Origin: Flavobacteriaceae bacterium UBA2765
GTDB taxonomy: Bacteria; Bacteroidota; Bacteroidia; Flavobacteriales; Flavobacteriaceae
Direction: 5' to 3'
Length of the DNA: 36,021 nt
NCBI GenBank assembly: GCA_002352665.1
Contig: DEIV01000080.1
Span: 1 to 36,021, forward strand
Shown: positions 24,670 through 32,687 of the stretch, piece by piece
How the letters are laid out: every line of letters begins with the position of its first letter
How positions within the stretch are numbered: the stretch's first letter is position 1
Position numbers and translations under genes: made by a program
The notes under the pieces: model-generated
What the model was told of the DNA's origin: nothing
Databases searched by the model: none
The model's input: only the letters and a program-made list of their open reading frames with translations

Positions 24670-24702
24670 GACTTAAATGATATATCATTTAAGTCTTTTT
24701 TT
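24670..24702. terminator. Bidirectional terminator between pth and glmS
   Basis: A perfect 26-base palindrome (24670-24695, arms GACTTAAATGATA and its complement) is flanked by a 14-base A-run on the left and seven T residues on the right. It can therefore stop transcription from both convergent genes. Confidence 0.85.
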
Positions 24703-24722
24703 ATTTGATTGATAATGTAAAA

Positions 24723-26576
24723 TTACTCTACAGTAACTGATTTTGCCAAATTTCTTGGTTGATCTACATTACAATTACGCATTACTGCAATATAATAAGA
24801 CAATAGCTGTAAAGGAATTGTTGTTAAAAGAGGGGTTAAAGCCTCTTCAGTATCTGGAATCTCAATGACATGATCTGCAATCTCTTTCACTATAGTATCT
24901 CCTTCAGTTACTATGGCAATAATTTTTCCTTGCCTTGATTTTATTTCTTGAATATTACTAACTACTTTATCGTAATGACCTTTATTGGTTGCAATAACAA
25001 CCACAGGCATTCTATCATCAATTAATGCAATTGGACCATGCTTCATTTCTGCAGCAGGATAACCCTCTGCATGAATATAAGAAATCTCTTTTAATTTTAA
25101 GGCTCCTTCTAAGGCAACAGGAAAGTTAAATCCTCTTCCTAAATACAAAAAGTTGGTTGATAATAAATATTTTCTTGCTATTTCTTCAACTTTAGCATCT
25201 ATCTCTAGTAGTTTCTCTACTTTACTTGGGATGAGTTCCATTTCATGTAAATACATTCTAAAATCACTACTAGACATGGTTCCTTTTGCTCTAGCTAAAC
25301 GTAAAGCTATTAAAGTCAATACGGTAATTTGAGTAGTAAATGCTTTGGTAGAAGCCACTCCAATTTCTGGGCCTGCATGCGTATAAGCCCCTGCATCAGA
25401 TTCTCTACTAATAGATGATCCTACAACATTACAAACTCCAAATACGAAAGCACCCTTAGATTTTGCCATTTTAATTGCAGCTAAAGTATCAGCTGTTTCA
25501 CCAGATTGAGAAATGGCAATAACGATATCTTTTTCTGTAATAATAGGGTTTCTATATCTAAATTCTGAAGCATATTCTACCTCAACTGGAATTCTTGCAA
25601 ATTCCTCAAAAATATATTCAGCGACAAGACCTGCATGCCAAGACGTACCACAGGCAACAATAAGAATACGTTCGGCATTTAAAAAACGCTTCATATTATC
25701 TTCTACCCCAGTCATTTTTATAATAGCTTCATCTCTTAATAACCTCCCTCTGAATGTATCTGTAATGGCTCTAGGTTGCTCATGAATTTCTTTAAGCATA
25801 AAATGGTCGTAACCACCTTTTTCAATCTGTTCAAGATTCATTTGTAGTTCTTGTATGTCGGCTGCAACTATAGAGTCATCATTAATTTTTCTAATTTCAA
25901 TGTCTCTTCCTACTTTAATAATCGCCATTTCTTCATCTTCAAGATAAATAGCATCTTTTGTATATTCTAAAAAAGGAGAAGCATCAGAAGCAATAAAAAA
26001 TTCAGTATTGTCATTACCAACTCCTATAGCAATAGGGCTTCCTAATTTTGCTACAACAATTTCATCAGGTTTTTCAATATCGAAAACAGCAATTGCAAAA
26101 GCACCAACCACTTCATTAAGAGCAATCTGAACAGCTTTCCCTAGCTTTACATTGTTACTCTTTTTTACTTCTTCAATTAAATTGATAAGCACCTCAGTAT
26201 CAGTGTCACTATGAAAGTTATAACCTCTATTGATCAATTCTTTTTTTATGGTATCATAATTCTCTATAATACCATTGTGAACTATAACAAGATTTCCAGA
26301 TTGAGAAGTATGAGGATGTGAATTGACATCGTTTGGTACACCATGGGTCGCCCAACGGGTATGACCAATTCCTAAACTACCATTTTTAGAAGTACCTTCA
26401 TTTATTTTTTCAATAAGATCACTAACCTTTCCTTTGGTCTTGGCAAGATTAATTTGATTACTGTCATATAGTACAACTCCTGCACTATCATAACCTCTAT
26501 ATTCTAGACGCTGTAAACCATTAATAATTATAGGATATGCATCTCTATATCCTATATACCCTGTAATTCCACACAT
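24723..26576 (-). CDS. glmS: Glutamine-fructose-6-phosphate aminotransferase (isomerizing)
   Basis: A 617-residue cytoplasmic enzyme making glucosamine-6-phosphate from fructose-6-phosphate and glutamine, the entry to cell-wall amino sugars. The nucleophile is Cys2 in MCGITGYIG. The glutaminase domain (2-225) has RLEYRGYDSAG, GHTRWATHG and HNGIIENY. Two SIS sugar-phosphate domains follow: the first holds ACGTSWHAG and AISQSGETADT, the second GRGFNFPVALEGALKLKE and AEGYPAAEMKHGPIALID. The C-terminal NLAKSVTVE is the conserved end that caps the active site. The gene follows the DUF4270 lipoprotein gene after 16 bp and is likely last in a three-gene operon. I see no glmS-ribozyme-like leader. 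Confidence 0.97.
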   Translation of the reverse strand: MCGITGYIGYRDAYPIIINGLQRLEYRGYDSAGVVLYDSNQINLAKTKGKVSDLIEKINEGTSKNGSLGIGHTRWATHGVPNDVNSHPHTSQSGNLVIVHNGIIENYDTIKKELINRGYNFHSDTDTEVLINLIEEVKKSNNVKLGKAVQIALNEVVGAFAIAVFDIEKPDEIVVAKLGSPIAIGVGNDNTEFFIASDASPFLEYTKDAIYLEDEEMAIIKVGRDIEIRKINDDSIVAADIQELQMNLEQIEKGGYDHFMLKEIHEQPRAITDTFRGRLLRDEAIIKMTGVEDNMKRFLNAERILIVACGTSWHAGLVAEYIFEEFARIPVEVEYASEFRYRNPIITEKDIVIAISQSGETADTLAAIKMAKSKGAFVFGVCNVVGSSISRESDAGAYTHAGPEIGVASTKAFTTQITVLTLIALRLARAKGTMSSSDFRMYLHEMELIPSKVEKLLEIDAKVEEIARKYLLSTNFLYLGRGFNFPVALEGALKLKEISYIHAEGYPAAEMKHGPIALIDDRMPVVVIATNKGHYDKVVSNIQEIKSRQGKIIAIVTEGDTIVKEIADHVIEIPDTEEALTPLLTTIPLQLLSYYIAVMRNCNVDQPRNLAKSVTVE

Positions 26577-26592
26577 AGCAAGTGTTTTTTAT

Positions 26593-28149
26593 TTATTGAT
26601 TATTTTCTGTATAAAATATTTCTAATTTTAATCTTGTAGGATCTAATTCATCATTTTCTATCTTTGGCAAATTATTACCTTTTAAAACTACGCCTTTGGC
26701 ATCCCAACTAAAGTTACTGGCCAAAGTATCAATTATTGGCGGATCAGTTACTTGATAGGTCTTTATCGCCAATTTATTTAGACTTAAAGAATCACTATCA
26801 TTTTTTAAAACTTCTGAAATATAGTCGGTAATACTAAACTCATATTTTAACGGTTTATTGTCCTCTCCTTTTTGTAAATTTCCATCTATAAAACCTTCAG
26901 TTAAAGCATCTAAAATTTGAGAGTTATAGTCGTATTTGTATAAATATAATTTATTCGGTATAATTGTATCATTTGGGTTTTCTACATATAAAGTAAGGTT
27001 TGCTTCATTAATTAACCAATTTTTTTCACGTAATTCGTTTAAATTAACAACATCTTTAAATAATTCTACTACCGCAATTGAACCTGCAGCTCCTTGCACA
27101 AATAATTTATCATCTCCGTTTGTTACATCTGGATGGTCAAATTTATCTAAAATATCAACATTAGAGCTTGTATAATCTCTGTTATATTGACTGGTTCTTA
27201 CACCACCAAAACCGAAAGAGGTAATTTGTTTGGTTCTTACTGGCACATCCTTATCATCAGTATCTCCATCTCCATTTAAATCGCCCGTGGTCGTTGTTTC
27301 ATCGGTTAAAACTTCATTGGTATAGTATATAGTTACTGAAGCATTAGACATAGCCAATTGCATCATTGCCCCGTCTGTACCATCCACTTCAATAATAAGT
27401 CCTCTAAAATATTCTTTAAAACTATCATTAGACTCAAAAACTCCAGAATTCTGTTGGTTGATAAAACTATTTCTAAAGAAAACAGTATCTAAAGGTATTT
27501 TTATAGAAGGCAATGCATTTTCCTTTTTAATAGTATCTCTAGGGTTACCTTCTATAAAATTTCTATCAACATATAAAAGTGTATCATTCTTATTGGGTTT
27601 AAAATCACCGGTATACAATAACGCCTTCTTTACATAATCTATCTCATTAGAATAATACTTTTTATTTTTTGTAGGATCTGACGGATCTAAAGTATTTAAA
27701 AAAGTACCCAATTCATAAACTGATAGATTAAATTCAGCTCCTTGATCACCAATAATTGAGTCCAATTCAAAATTAGGAGTCCCATCGGTATTATCTTCCA
27801 ATTTACTTGCATAATAAGGTATATCTAGTACAACAGCATCAATAGACATATTATCTGAAAATTTAATGGCCGCCAAATTTAACTGGCCAATAAATGAAGA
27901 TTTAAGTAGACCGAAATTATCATCATTATAAACCCCTAACAAATATCTGGGTATACCATCTATTCTAGAACTGTCAATATTTTTATTGTAGGCTATAACT
28001 TCAAAAGTAGTATCTGCAGTCGAAAATAAGTCATTATCAACTAGTCCTACACCAACATTTTCAAAATCTTTTTCACAGGCAATTACACTAAATAATACAA
28101 GAGTTATCAACCCTAAGTATTTGAAACTGTTTACAATTGTTGTAGACAT
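26593..28149 (-). CDS. DUF4270 family lipoprotein
   Basis: A 518-residue lipoprotein. The start is the ATG complementary to 28147-28149; a TTG two codons earlier is in frame but less likely. The leader ends in LVLFSVIAC with Cys25, and the following EKD fits surface or outer-membrane sorting. The mature start DFENVGVGLVDNDLFSTADT and the segment PRYLLGVYNDDNFGLLKSSF are what I recognise as DUF4270, a Bacteroidota family of unknown function with a large beta-sandwich-like body. An acidic Asp-rich loop (GDLNGDGDTDDKD, near residue 294) resembles a calcium-binding dockerin/EF-hand loop. It lies between the glycogen-synthase-like gene (30 bp) and glmS (16 bp), suggesting a link to envelope sugar metabolism (inference). 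Confidence 0.82.
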   Translation of the reverse strand: MSTTIVNSFKYLGLITLVLFSVIACEKDFENVGVGLVDNDLFSTADTTFEVIAYNKNIDSSRIDGIPRYLLGVYNDDNFGLLKSSFIGQLNLAAIKFSDNMSIDAVVLDIPYYASKLEDNTDGTPNFELDSIIGDQGAEFNLSVYELGTFLNTLDPSDPTKNKKYYSNEIDYVKKALLYTGDFKPNKNDTLLYVDRNFIEGNPRDTIKKENALPSIKIPLDTVFFRNSFINQQNSGVFESNDSFKEYFRGLIIEVDGTDGAMMQLAMSNASVTIYYTNEVLTDETTTTGDLNGDGDTDDKDVPVRTKQITSFGFGGVRTSQYNRDYTSSNVDILDKFDHPDVTNGDDKLFVQGAAGSIAVVELFKDVVNLNELREKNWLINEANLTLYVENPNDTIIPNKLYLYKYDYNSQILDALTEGFIDGNLQKGEDNKPLKYEFSITDYISEVLKNDSDSLSLNKLAIKTYQVTDPPIIDTLASNFSWDAKGVVLKGNNLPKIENDELDPTRLKLEIFYTENNQ

Positions 28150-28179
28150 AAACAAAAAATTAATTTATTTTAGATTATT

Positions 28180-28986
28180 TTATAAAACTTCGGTAAGGTA
28201 AAAATTGGAATACATTTCAGAAATATCCTCAGGAGAATGGTAATCTAATATCGGAATATCTCTTTCTTTAATAAAATCAAATATTTCATCAGGAATTTCT
28301 TTACTAGCTTTTACAACGCCATCAGAATTCTCAACTGCAATTTTAATTAGGTTATTATAATTTGCTTTAGAAATAGTATTTAATTTATCTGAAGCAATAG
28401 CGTCAAATTTTATTTTATCAATTAATTTATCACCTATTGATCCTTCAAAACCATTATTATAAATTGAGGTAATAATCTTACTATCTGTATACAGAGGATC
28501 ATTTTTATAATATTCTCTAAGATATAGTGGCAGCAAAGAGGCCATCCATCCATGAACATGAATAATATCTGGAGTCCAATTCAATTTTTTCACTGTTTCT
28601 ACTACTCCTTTGGCGAAAAATATGGCACGTTCATCGTTATCACTAAATAGCTTTCCATCCTCGTCAGTATAAACTGCTTTCCGCTTAAAATATTCATCGT
28701 TATCAATAAAATATACTTGCATTCTCTCCTTAGGTATAGATGCCACTTTAATAATTAATGGCATATCCATATCGTTGATAATCAAGTTCATACCTGACAA
28801 TCTTATAACTTCATGCAATTGATGTCTTCGCTCATTAATTACACCATACCTAGGCATAAAAATCCTAATTTGAGCCCCTTTTCCATGCATTAATCTTGCC
28901 AACTCAAAGGAGGTCTTTGCTGTGTCAGTTTCTGGTAAATAGGGTATTACTTCTGAAGATACGTACAATATTCTCTTATCTTTCAT
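28180..28986 (-). CDS. Short glycogen/starch synthase-like protein (GT5 N-terminal domain only)
   Basis: A 268-residue protein matching only the N-terminal Rossmann half of GT5 glycogen synthases: ILYVSSEVIPYLPETDTAKT (5-24), GAQIRIFMPRYGVIN, AIFFAKGVVETVKKLNWTPD, and DIIHVHGWMASLLPLYLREY. The C-terminal half that binds the nucleotide sugar is missing, and the first motif lacks the KVGGLGDV form that contacts ADP-glucose, reading ETDTAKTSF instead. It is therefore unlikely to make glycogen by itself. Similar short forms sit beside glmS and panC in other Flavobacteriaceae (from memory), so it is not a recent truncation. It may bind a sugar or partner and appears first in the glmS operon. Confidence 0.82.
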   Translation of the reverse strand: MKDKRILYVSSEVIPYLPETDTAKTSFELARLMHGKGAQIRIFMPRYGVINERRHQLHEVIRLSGMNLIINDMDMPLIIKVASIPKERMQVYFIDNDEYFKRKAVYTDEDGKLFSDNDERAIFFAKGVVETVKKLNWTPDIIHVHGWMASLLPLYLREYYKNDPLYTDSKIITSIYNNGFEGSIGDKLIDKIKFDAIASDKLNTISKANYNNLIKIAVENSDGVVKASKEIPDEIFDFIKERDIPILDYHSPEDISEMYSNFYLTEVL

Positions 28987-29027
28987 AAAATCCGTCTGTG
29001 ATTAAGAATATGCAAAATTACGAATTT

Positions 29028-29060
29028 TTGGTTAGATTTAAACTTAAAATATTAAGTTTG
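29028..29060 (+). promoter_or_regulatory. Candidate promoter for panC-panD
   Basis: TTG at 29028-29030 (within TTTTTGG) and TAAGTTTG at 29053-29060 fit the Bacteroidota -33/-7 pattern with 22 bases between. The panC ATG is 33 bases further on. A divergent TAATTTTG (29013-29020, minus strand) may serve the glycogen-synthase-like gene. Confidence 0.5.
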
Positions 29061-29092
29061 CTCGCTTTTAACAATAATTAACATAAATAACA

Positions 29093-29935
29093 ATGAATGT
29101 TTTTTATAAAAAAAAATCATTACAAGATTTTTTAACCTCATTAAATGATAATATTTTAATAGGTTTTGTACCCACAATGGGGGCTTTACACAAGGGGCAT
29201 TTATCTTTAATAGAAAAAGCGAGAGCAGAAAATGATTGCATTGTTGTCAGTATTTTTGTAAATCCCACACAATTTGACAACAAAGATGACCTATTAAAAT
29301 ATCCTAAAAATGCAGAAAAAGATATTGCATTTCTTGAAAAATCTGGATGTGATGTCGTTTTTATCCCTGATGCAAATGAAGTTTACAACAAAAAAATTAA
29401 AGCTTCTGTATTTGATTTTGATGGTTTAGAGTTTGAAATGGAGGGTAAACATCGCAAAGGTCATTTTGATGGTGTTGGCACTATTGTTAAAAAATTTTTA
29501 GAAATTATAAAACCTCATAAAGCTTATTTTGGAGAAAAAGATTTTCAACAATTACAAATCGTAAAAAAATTAGTCCAAAAACAGGAGTTGCCTGTAGAAA
29601 TTATAGCTTGTAGCATTTATAGAGAAGAAGATGGTTTAGCCATGAGTTCTAGAAATGTCAGATTGACAGATATTCAAAGAAAAGAAGCTTCGTTTATCTA
29701 TACGATATTAAAAAAGGCAAAAAAAAGATTTAAAAAAAATTCTATCCAGGAAGTTAAAATTTGGGTTGAAGAGCAATTCAAAAAAAATACTATTTTAGAA
29801 TTAGAATATTTTGAAATTGCTGATATTCAAACCCTAAAGTCGGCCAATAACAAAAATGATAAAACTAGTTATAGGGCTTTTATAGCTGTATTCGTTGGAG
29901 GTGTTAGACTTATAGATAATATCGCTTTAAATTAA
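29093..29935 (+). CDS. panC: Pantothenate synthetase
   Basis: A 280-residue cytoplasmic enzyme that joins pantoate and beta-alanine using ATP, the last step of vitamin B5 synthesis. The ATP-binding PTMGALHKGH (27-36) contains the HxGH signature. The segment FVNPTQFDNKDDLLKYP binds pantoate, GEKDFQQLQIV carries conserved Asp and Gln, and DGLAMSSRNVRL is the KMSKS-like loop with its SSRN core. Length is normal. It is followed after 81 bp by panD, which supplies the beta-alanine, so the two form a pathway operon. It is divergent from the glmS-side operon. Confidence 0.96.
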   Translation: MNVFYKKKSLQDFLTSLNDNILIGFVPTMGALHKGHLSLIEKARAENDCIVVSIFVNPTQFDNKDDLLKYPKNAEKDIAFLEKSGCDVVFIPDANEVYNKKIKASVFDFDGLEFEMEGKHRKGHFDGVGTIVKKFLEIIKPHKAYFGEKDFQQLQIVKKLVQKQELPVEIIACSIYREEDGLAMSSRNVRLTDIQRKEASFIYTILKKAKKRFKKNSIQEVKIWVEEQFKKNTILELEYFEIADIQTLKSANNKNDKTSYRAFIAVFVGGVRLIDNIALN

Positions 29936-30016
29936 TTACCTTTGCAAAAAATATTACGGTTTTACACTATTGGCACTTAATTTGCTTATAGTAGATTGTA
30001 ATCAAATAATCAAAAA

Positions 30017-30370
30017 GTGAAAATACAAGCATTAAAATCAAAAATACATAGAGTAACTGTCACTGGTGCCGATTTAAACTATATTGGTAGCATAACTATT
30101 GATGTAGCTCTTATGGAAGCATCCAATATTATAGAAGGAGAAAAAGTACAAATTGTTAATGTCAATAATGGAGAGCGGTTAGAAACTTATGTGATAAAAG
30201 GGGAAAGAGGAAAAGGTGAAATTACCTTAAATGGCCCTGCCGCAAGAAGGGTGGCCAAAGGAGATATTGTAATTATCATTGCATATGGTATAATGGATTT
30301 TGAAGAGGCAAAGACCTTTCAACCCACAGTAATTTTTCCTGATGAATTAACCAATACTTTATTAGGTTAA
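30017..30370 (+). CDS. panD: Aspartate 1-decarboxylase (pyruvoyl enzyme)
   Basis: A 117-residue proenzyme that makes beta-alanine from aspartate. Self-cleavage between Gly24 and Ser25 in NYIGSITID gives the pyruvoyl cofactor. Other family marks are KIHRVTVTGADL (9-20) with the conserved His11, and LNGPAARR (73-80). The start codon is GTG: an ATG at a suitable place is absent and the alignment with known PanD starts (MQIxxxKSKIHR) fits this GTG well. It lies downstream of panC and upstream of the UPF0104 membrane gene. Confidence 0.95.
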   Translation: MKIQALKSKIHRVTVTGADLNYIGSITIDVALMEASNIIEGEKVQIVNVNNGERLETYVIKGERGKGEITLNGPAARRVAKGDIVIIIAYGIMDFEEAKTFQPTVIFPDELTNTLLG

Positions 30371-30441
30371 TCATCTATTTAAATTCTTTTATTTAATAGA
30401 TTATTTTTAATTGACAATAATCTAGATGAGCTCAATATAAT

Positions 30442-31419
30442 TTGAATAAAAAAGTCAAAAAAACCTTATTAATTATGCTCCCCATTGCACTGGGAGTTTT
30501 TTTAGTTTGGTACTTTTTATCAAAACTCACAGCACAAGATAAATCTGATATTATTAATTCTTTCAAATCCGCCAATTATTGGTGGGTTTTGTTTTCATTG
30601 TGCTTAGGTGCTTTGAGTCATTTATCTAGAGCTTATCGTTGGCATTTTATGCTAGAACCTCTTGGGTTTAAACCAAAATTTGCCAATAGTGTAATGACTG
30701 TTTTTGTGGCTTATTTGGTTAATTTAGGCATCCCCAGAGCTGGTGAAATTGCAAGAGCCACTGCTATTTCTAAATATGAAAATATTCCGGTAGAAAAAGC
30801 ATTTGGTACCATAGTTGCAGAAAGGGTTGCCGATGCATTAATGTTATTATTAATAATTGGTATAGCATTTGTTTTGCAAACAGATCTATTAATGCAACAT
30901 CTATTTAAAGGTTCATCATCAAGTGCTATCCAAACTTTTGTTTTACTATTTATATTGGCAGTATTGGCCATTTTATTCTATAGATTTATTAAAAAATCTA
31001 CCCATACTTTTTTTATTAAAATAAAGAATTTTGTAAACGGATTAATTGAAGGGGTTATCAGTATTTTTAAAATGAAAAAAAAATGGGCATTTATATTCCA
31101 TACCATTTTTATATGGACAATGTATGTGCTCATGTTTTATGTGGTAAGTTTTGCCATTCCTGAAACTACCCATCTTCCTTTTGAGGCTATTATTGTTGGT
31201 TTTGTTGTTGGTGCTTTAAGCATGGCATTAACTAATGGCGGGCTAGGCACCTATCCTGTATTTGTGGCAGGAGCTTTAATTTTATATAATATAGAAGACA
31301 ATCCGGCGAGAGCTTTTGGCTGGATTATGTGGACAGCACAAACACTAATGGTTTTACTTTTTGGTGGACTTTCATTCTTGTTTTTACCTATTTATAACAG
31401 AAAAAAAGCAATACATTAA
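30442..31419 (+). CDS. UPF0104 / lysylphosphatidylglycerol-synthase-TM-like membrane protein
   Basis: A 325-residue inner-membrane protein with about eight hydrophobic segments, of the flippase-like half found in MprF but without the lysyl-transferase half. Marks include LGALSHLSRAYRWHFMLEPL, the loop VNLGIPRAGEIARATAISKY and EKAFGTIVAERVADALMLLL, all typical of this family. Its substrate is unknown; lipid translocation is suggested by the family. The likely start is TTG at 30442 (MNKKVKKTLLI): an ATG just upstream is out of frame and the next in-frame ATG would cut into the first membrane helix. It follows panD by 71 bp. The stop codon lies inside a terminator hairpin. Confidence 0.85.
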   Translation: MNKKVKKTLLIMLPIALGVFLVWYFLSKLTAQDKSDIINSFKSANYWWVLFSLCLGALSHLSRAYRWHFMLEPLGFKPKFANSVMTVFVAYLVNLGIPRAGEIARATAISKYENIPVEKAFGTIVAERVADALMLLLIIGIAFVLQTDLLMQHLFKGSSSSAIQTFVLLFILAVLAILFYRFIKKSTHTFFIKIKNFVNGLIEGVISIFKMKKKWAFIFHTIFIWTMYVLMFYVVSFAIPETTHLPFEAIIVGFVVGALSMALTNGGLGTYPVFVAGALILYNIEDNPARAFGWIMWTAQTLMVLLFGGLSFLFLPIYNRKKAIH

Positions 31420-31431
31420 TGTATTGCTTTT
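31408..31431. terminator. Bidirectional terminator overlapping a stop codon
   Basis: The perfect 20-base palindrome at 31408-31427 (half GCAATACATT) includes the TAA stop (31417-31419) of the UPF0104 gene. T residues follow on the plus side, and seven A residues precede it, giving a T-run on the minus strand for the convergent peroxiredoxin gene. Confidence 0.75.
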
Positions 31432-31462
31432 GATTTTATTCAAGTCATTCACTATTTTTATT

Positions 31463-32101
31463 TCAATTTAATGAACCTATAAATTCTTCGGGTTCCGCTC
31501 TTTCCATCCAATTTGCATTTACATATGCATAAGTTATCTCTCCACTTTTATTGATAACGTATGTTGCCGCCAACGGTAATTCAAAAGTATTATCACCATT
31601 GTGAGCTGGGATGTCCATACCAAATGCTTCATGAATCGGTCTTAATGGTTCCGGTAAAGCAAAGGCAATTCCGAATTGTTTAGCCACCTCGTTCCCTTTA
31701 TCATATAAAATATCATATTTAAATCCGTTTTTTTGCTTCAATTCTCTAGATAAAATTGGTAGTTGAGGTGAAACAACTACTAAATTTGCTCCGGCATCTT
31801 TAATTTCTGAAACAGATTCTTGCAATGCTTTAAATTCTAAATTACAAAACGGACACCAATTACCTCTGTTAAAACTTACAACAACGCTGCCTCTTTCTAA
31901 TAAATTTCCTAATGAAACATTCTTGCCTTCGGAATTTTCTAAAGTGAAGTTTGGAGCATTGTCTCCAACTGATTTGGCATTCTCTACAATTCCACTTTGT
32001 GCTAATTTTTCTATTTCTCCACCCATAGTTTGTAATACTTCCGGTGGAGCTTGCTTTGACATTTGCTCTGCAAAGTCGCTTAATTCTTGCTTTAAATTCA
32101 T
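31463..32101 (-). CDS. Peroxiredoxin-like AhpC/TSA-family protein
   Basis: A 212-residue thioredoxin-fold protein, predicted cytoplasmic because no signal peptide is present. A helical N-terminal extension (1-40) precedes the domain. The core has DNAPNFTLENSEGK (47-60), then the active site FNRGNWCPFCNLEF with a CxxC pair (Cys83, Cys86) where the peroxidatic cysteine is expected. ANLVVVSPQ and KYDILYDKGNEVAKQFGIAF follow. The CxxC resembles the peroxiredoxin-like branch rather than classic AhpC with a lone Cys. Likely role is reduction of peroxides or thiols; the substrate is unknown. It begins 3 bp after the YHS-domain gene, so the two are translated from one mRNA, divergent from the AraC gene. 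Confidence 0.88.
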   Translation of the reverse strand: MNLKQELSDFAEQMSKQAPPEVLQTMGGEIEKLAQSGIVENAKSVGDNAPNFTLENSEGKNVSLGNLLERGSVVVSFNRGNWCPFCNLEFKALQESVSEIKDAGANLVVVSPQLPILSRELKQKNGFKYDILYDKGNEVAKQFGIAFALPEPLRPIHEAFGMDIPAHNGDNTFELPLAATYVINKSGEITYAYVNANWMERAEPEEFIGSLN

Positions 32102-32104
32102 CTT

Positions 32105-32581
32105 CTAATTTTTTGTTTTATTTGTTTTTAGTTTTGCCCAATTGGCATCAGCTTTTTTAATTTTTTCTTCTTCATCTGTGTTCCAAGGAACAATTGTATT
32201 TACATGTTGACCTTCATAATCATCATTAAAAAATAAATACAATTTGCCATTGCGTATTTTAAATGTTGATGGTTCGCAGTACACTTTTGCGTTTTTTTCT
32301 GCCATAGCAAATGAGCAGTAACCCCCATATTCCGGAATATACTTTTCTGGATTTTCTTTAAACAGTTGAAGATGTTCGGCTGATTTAAAATAAAAAATAC
32401 TCCCATCATGTTTTGCTGAAAATTCTTTTGTGCCTTTTACTGATTGATAATTTGTAAAATAGTTTACAACATCATAACCATCAATAGCAACATTTTCTTT
32501 ATTCGCATATACATTTCCACCTTGTGCATAAATTGCACTCAAGCTTAATACAAATGCAAAAAATAATACTAAATTTTTCAT
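32105..32581 (-). CDS. Secreted YHS-domain protein
   Basis: A 158-residue protein with a signal peptide (MKNLVLFFAFVLSLSAIYAQ). The YHS domain follows: VAIDGYDVVNYF (31-42), GSIFYFKSAEHLQLFKENPE (60-79) and YIPEYGGYCSFAMA (81-94), with the aromatic and Cys positions typical of YHS proteins that bind metals such as copper or iron. The C-terminal part (KVYCEPSTFKIRNGKLYLFF) is the usual extension in secreted forms. It is first of a two-gene operon with the peroxiredoxin-like gene; a TATTTTTG box (32611-32618, minus strand) lies upstream. The pairing suggests redox or metal stress (inference). Confidence 0.88.
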   Translation of the reverse strand: MKNLVLFFAFVLSLSAIYAQGGNVYANKENVAIDGYDVVNYFTNYQSVKGTKEFSAKHDGSIFYFKSAEHLQLFKENPEKYIPEYGGYCSFAMAEKNAKVYCEPSTFKIRNGKLYLFFNDDYEGQHVNTIVPWNTDEEEKIKKADANWAKLKTNKTKN

Positions 32582-32610
32582 AAATAAATTGATTTAAAAT
32601 TAATAATAGT

Positions 32611-32618
32611 CAAAAATA
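32611..32618 (-). promoter_or_regulatory. Candidate -7 box for the YHS/peroxiredoxin operon
   Basis: On the minus strand TATTTTTG matches TAnnTTTG, 30 bases before the YHS start codon. No clear TTG is visible at the expected -33 distance, which fits a promoter needing an activator. Confidence 0.45.
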
Positions 32619-32639
32619 TAATCATAAAATATTTTTTTA

Positions 32640-32678
32640 GTATTAATTAATACATTATTTTTGCTCATTAGTACATTA
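32640..32678. promoter_or_regulatory. Candidate AraC operator: direct repeat at 21-bp spacing, plus palindrome and -7 box
   Basis: ATTAATACATTA (32646-32657) and ATTAGTACATTA (32667-32678) match at 11 of 12 positions with start points exactly 21 bp apart, the two-turn spacing typical of AraC-type sites. They straddle the araC-side -7 box TATTTTTG (32656-32663). The left copy overlaps a perfect 14-base palindrome, GTATTAATTAATAC (32640-32653). The region is AT-rich, so some similarity is expected by chance. Confidence 0.5.
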
Positions 32679-32687
32679 ATTAGAATT

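Noticed and set aside
24576..24722. Possible glmS-type ribozyme or regulatory RNA around glmS
   Set aside because: The ribozyme would precede glmS; here the upstream side is only 16 bp from the DUF4270 gene, and the hairpin at 24670 is a plain terminator.
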